Positions 5,873-7,653 of a stretch of DNA of 7,653 nucleotides are shown here, one piece after another. Position 1 is the first letter of the stretch; each line of letters begins with the position of its first letter. The translations under genes and the position numbers were made by a program. This stretch comes from Hydrogenovibrio sp. UBA650 (GTDB taxonomy: Bacteria; Pseudomonadota; Gammaproteobacteria; Thiomicrospirales; Thiomicrospiraceae), in the NCBI GenBank assembly GCA_002299245.1, contig DBOI01000085.1, forward strand, positions 1 through 7,653. The letters are read 5' to 3'. A model generated the notes under the pieces. The model did no database searches and was not told the DNA's origin. It saw nothing but the letters and a program-made list of their open reading frames with translations.

Positions 5873-7219
5873 GTGTTTAATGGCGAAAAACTTTTACTTG
5901 TTGATGATGATAGCAGCCTCTTGAAGCTGATGGCGATGCGCTTGAGCTCGCTAAATCTGGTTGTTGAAACCGCCTCTAATGCGACCGAAGCTCTAGCTAA
6001 AATTCCGGTGTTTTCCCCTCAAGTCGTGGTAACTGATTTGCGCATGGGTGAGATTTCAGGGTTACAGCTGTTTGAAAAAATTTATCAAAAGATGCCGACG
6101 CTTCCAGTCATTATTATGACTGCGCATGGCACGATTCAAGAGGCTGTTCAAGCCACTAAACAAGGCGTGTTCGGTTTTATTACCAAGCCAATCGATCACG
6201 AAGAACTACAGGAACAAATTGAAAAAGCCATTGCTCTAAAGCCTTCCACAAGTAGTGTCAACTCAAAAAAATGGCGTCGTTCCATTATTGGTCACAGTCA
6301 AAAACTAGAGGCGCTACTCCAAGATGTTATGCATGTTGCGCAGAGTGATATTAATGTCTATATACAGGGTGAAAGTGGAACAGGTAAGGAGCTCATTGCC
6401 AAAGCGATCCATCAGGCAAGTACACGAAAGAGTAAACCGTTTGTCGCTGTTAACTGTAGTGCAATTCCTGAAGACTTATTAGAGTCCGAGCTGTTTGGCC
6501 ACAAACGAGGCGCCTTTACCGGAGCCATAGAAAACCGCAAAGGCTTGTTTGAACAGGCCGATAAAGGCGTTCTGTTTCTTGATGAAATTGCAGATACCTC
6601 TCCTGCATTTCAAGTAAAGCTGCTCAGGGTTTTGCAAGAGGGTGAAGTGCGCCCAGTTGGCGATAGCAAAGTGATCAAGGTGGATGTGAGGGTTATTTCC
6701 GCCAGCCACAAAGAGCTACAAAAATTGGTTGATGAAGAGCTGTTTAGACTCGATCTCTATTACCGACTCAATATTGTTAACTTAGTGGTGCCTAGCCTAC
6801 GCGACCGCGCCGAAGATATTCCTCTGCTCGTCGATTACTTTATTCGTCAGCAAAAAACCAAGGCCAAGAACCTTTCCAACGATGCCCTTGAGGCTTTGTT
6901 AAGCTATGAATGGCCGGGTAATATCAGGGAGTTAAAAAACGTCATTGAGCGTCTTTGCGCATTTGCACAAACTCCGTTGGTGCCTTTGAGTCTAGTTGAA
7001 AAAGCCTTGAGTAAAGAGTCCGGAGAGCTGGAGTCTTTTCAGGAAGCGCGCAGAAATTTTGAACGAGACTATTTGATTCGATTGCTTAAGCAGGTGAATG
7101 GCAATGTCTCTCATGCTGCGCGCATGGCGAAGCGAAATCGTACAGAATTCTATCGTTTATTAGAACGCCATAGTTTGTCAGCATCTGATTTTAAGACCCG
7201 TCAAGAAGATGAAATGTAG
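5873..7219 (+). CDS. glrR: Sigma54-dependent response regulator GlrR (QseF)
   Basis: GlrR is the NtrC-type regulator paired with GlrK; when phosphorylated it activates sigma54 promoters. From the GTG start the protein has 448 residues (E. coli 444). The receiver domain (about 7-122) has LLLVDDD, phospho-acceptor D55 in VVTDLRMGE and the TKP lysine near 104. The AAA+ domain (about 137-365) has Walker A GESGTGKE (166-173), an intact sigma54-contacting GAFTGA loop (213-218), Walker B GVLFLDEI (232-239) and FRLDLYYRLN, where the usual FRED acid is leucine. The C-terminal Fis-type helix-turn-helix GNVSHAARMAKRNRTEFYRL (410-429) is nearly identical to E. coli GlrR, implying the same DNA specificity. 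The start is uncertain. GTG 5873 follows purine-rich AGACGAGAAG and gives a family-like N-terminus, 13 bases after qseG. TTG 5825 or GTG 5828, near AGGA, would overlap qseG and add 15-16 residues. Candidate binding sites lie directly downstream of the gene. Confidence 0.94.
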   Translation: MFNGEKLLLVDDDSSLLKLMAMRLSSLNLVVETASNATEALAKIPVFSPQVVVTDLRMGEISGLQLFEKIYQKMPTLPVIIMTAHGTIQEAVQATKQGVFGFITKPIDHEELQEQIEKAIALKPSTSSVNSKKWRRSIIGHSQKLEALLQDVMHVAQSDINVYIQGESGTGKELIAKAIHQASTRKSKPFVAVNCSAIPEDLLESELFGHKRGAFTGAIENRKGLFEQADKGVLFLDEIADTSPAFQVKLLRVLQEGEVRPVGDSKVIKVDVRVISASHKELQKLVDEELFRLDLYYRLNIVNLVVPSLRDRAEDIPLLVDYFIRQQKTKAKNLSNDALEALLSYEWPGNIRELKNVIERLCAFAQTPLVPLSLVEKALSKESGELESFQEARRNFERDYLIRLLKQVNGNVSHAARMAKRNRTEFYRLLERHSLSASDFKTRQEDEM

Positions 7220-7248
7220 CGATTTTGTGAAAATTACAGCGCTATTTT
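7217..7248 (+). terminator. Weak candidate terminator after glrR
   Basis: TAGCGATTTT (7217-7226) can pair with AAAAT (7230-7234) and CGCTA (7240-7244), leaving a five-base bulge, and four T residues follow. The stem is AT-rich and bulged, so termination may be inefficient. Some glrR transcripts could continue into the next gene. Confidence 0.25.
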
Positions 7249-7255
7249 GATTCAT

Positions 7256-7273
7256 TGTCGCTAAATGGCGACA
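7256..7273. promoter_or_regulatory. Predicted GlrR binding site 1
   Basis: TGTCGCTAAATGGCGACA is a perfect TGTC-N10-GACA palindrome, with the arms extending to TGTCGC/GCGACA. This is the consensus reported for GlrR upstream of enterobacterial glmY. It is centred about 257 bases upstream of the predicted sigma54 start, a usual enhancer distance. It could also form an RNA hairpin, but no T-tract follows, so an operator is the better reading. Confidence 0.75.
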
Positions 7274-7364
7274 GTCTGTTGCCTTGCATTAAATTTATTT
7301 TTTCTTTTACTTTCAAATCTTTACGTATTGTCGATTATTTTTCTGCGCTTTATAAGGCTGGATG

Positions 7365-7382
7365 TGTCGGGGTATGGAGACA
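7365..7382. promoter_or_regulatory. Predicted GlrR binding site 2
   Basis: TGTCGGGGTATGGAGACA is a second perfect TGTC-N10-GACA match, with one more paired base on each side (G7364 and C7383). Its centre is 109 bases from that of site 1, close to a whole number of helical turns, and about 148 bases upstream of the predicted start. The inner bases differ from site 1, so only the conserved arms are shared, as expected for two binding sites of one protein. Confidence 0.75.
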
Positions 7383-7466
7383 CTTTTTTAGTGAAAAATT
7401 GCGTTTTTATCTGAATAGTCGTTTTTTTCAGTGATTTTTAATTTAGCGTTTTTATTTTTCCTTTTA

Positions 7467-7479
7467 TAACAATTGGTTA
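7467..7479 (+). promoter_or_regulatory. Candidate IHF binding site
   Basis: TAACAATTGGTTA fits the IHF consensus WATCAA-N4-TTR with one mismatch and has AT-rich DNA on its upstream side. It lies between the GlrR-type sites and the -24/-12 element, where a bend would bring the activator to RNA polymerase. IHF sites are loosely defined, so this is tentative. Confidence 0.4.
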
Positions 7480-7494
7480 CAAAGGTTTTTGTTT

Positions 7495-7511
7495 TTGGTA
7501 CAGCCGTTGCT
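7495..7511 (+). promoter_or_regulatory. Sigma54 (-24/-12) promoter
   Basis: TTGGTACAGCCGTTGCT matches 11 of the 13 fixed positions of YTGGCACG-N4-TTGCW, with invariant GG (7497-7498) and GC (7509-7510) exactly ten bases apart and a full TTGC at -12. Transcription should start near 7522, giving a leader of about 55 bases to the ATG at 7577. The two GlrR-type palindromes upstream and glrR itself next door make GlrR the likely activator. Confidence 0.8.
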
Positions 7512-7576
7512 CAAATAGGGTTGTAAGCTGAAAACAGTTTGCTTTTTTTAATCCAAATGAACAAAAAGGGAATTAT

Positions 7577-7653
7577 ATGAACAAGAAATTAACTTCAATT
7601 TCGGTAAGTCTTTTTGCCATTGCTTTTGCTTCAGCAACTCAAGCTTATGCACA
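7577..7653 (+). CDS. Exported protein of unknown function, N-terminal fragment
   Basis: Only 25 full codons are in the window. They read MNKKLTSISVSLFAIAFASA followed by TQAYA: a classic Sec signal peptide with a basic n-region, a hydrophobic core and an Ala-x-Ala-type cleavage region (after TQA or AYA). There is no lipobox. A good ribosome binding site (AAAAGGGAA) ends about five bases before the ATG. The product is therefore periplasmic, outer-membrane or secreted. A porin or other envelope protein is possible, but nothing of the mature chain can be seen, so no function is assigned. The reading frame is open to the window edge. It is preceded by a sigma54 promoter and GlrR-type sites. Confidence 0.8.
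   Translation, partial: MNKKLTSISVSLFAIAFASATQAYA

Larger units (their letters stand above)
7220..7576 (+). other. 357-base AT-rich regulatory region between glrR and an exported-protein gene
   Basis: No gene is visible on either strand. The region holds, in order, the weak terminator-like hairpin, two GlrR-type palindromes, an AT-rich and T-tract-rich stretch (7383-7466) suited to bending, a candidate IHF site, a sigma54 promoter, and a leader of about 55 bases ending in AAAAGGGAA before the ATG. The order of distal activator sites, bending site and -24/-12 promoter is the standard layout of a sigma54-dependent promoter. Confidence 0.8.

Noticed and set aside
6479..6709. Minus-strand open frame of 76 codons inside glrR
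   Set aside because: It is antisense to the conserved AAA+ domain and has no supporting signals.
7271..7279. ACAGTCTGT, a 9-base palindrome overlapping GlrR site 1
   Set aside because: It is short and without known meaning, and it partly reuses bases of the stronger palindrome.
7329..7346. TGTC half-site as a further GlrR operator between the two perfect sites
   Set aside because: The second half (CTGC) does not match GACA at all.
1..7653. CRISPR arrays, insertion sequences, toxin-antitoxin pairs, riboswitches or phage genes
   Set aside because: No regularly spaced repeats, transposase motifs, terminal inverted repeats or riboswitch-like leaders were seen; the window reads as core chromosome.

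Overview
The window reads as a chromosomal segment of a moderately AT-leaning gammaproteobacterium. The evidence is the FabA/FabB pair for anaerobic unsaturated fatty acid synthesis, a complete GlrK-QseG-GlrR (QseE-QseG-QseF) signalling cluster, and a tRNA-Thr(TGU) beside birA and a pantothenate kinase gene, an order also found near tufB in Escherichia coli. CoaX in place of CoaA, and an operonic fabAB, point away from the Enterobacteriaceae towards other gammaproteobacteria. I cannot name a genus from sequence alone. All complete genes lie on the + strand and none looks broken.

Layout. Bases 1-16 look like the tail of a terminator from an upstream unit. birA (82-852) and coaX (853-1617) abut exactly: the stop codon is followed at once by the next ATG. 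A near-consensus sigma70 promoter (1625-1652) drives a single tRNA-Thr gene (1665-1740), which ends at a strong intrinsic terminator (1748-1782). An extended -10 promoter (TGTTATAAT, 1820-1828) then starts the fabA-fabB operon (1860-3594; one base between the genes). After a 184-base gap with a sigma54-like motif comes glrK (3779-5242), qseG (5275-5859) and glrR (5873-7219): sensor kinase, outer-membrane lipoprotein partner and sigma54-dependent response regulator. The last 434 bases hold a long regulatory region and the first 25 codons of an exported protein.

How the parts work together. The first half is linked by a lipid and cofactor theme. BirA biotinylates the acetyl-CoA carboxylase carrier protein, CoaX starts CoA synthesis (CoA is also the source of the acyl carrier protein prosthetic group), and FabA/FabB make unsaturated acyl chains. 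The second half is a self-contained signalling module.

The main discovery is in the region after glrR. It contains two perfect TGTC-N10-GACA palindromes (7256-7273 and 7365-7382), the motif reported for enterobacterial GlrR. Downstream are a candidate IHF site and a strong sigma54 promoter (GG-N10-GC, 7495-7511), placed 66 bases before the start codon of a gene for a signal-peptide-bearing protein. GlrR therefore probably controls this adjacent exported protein directly. That differs from the known enterobacterial targets, the small RNA gene glmY and rpoE.
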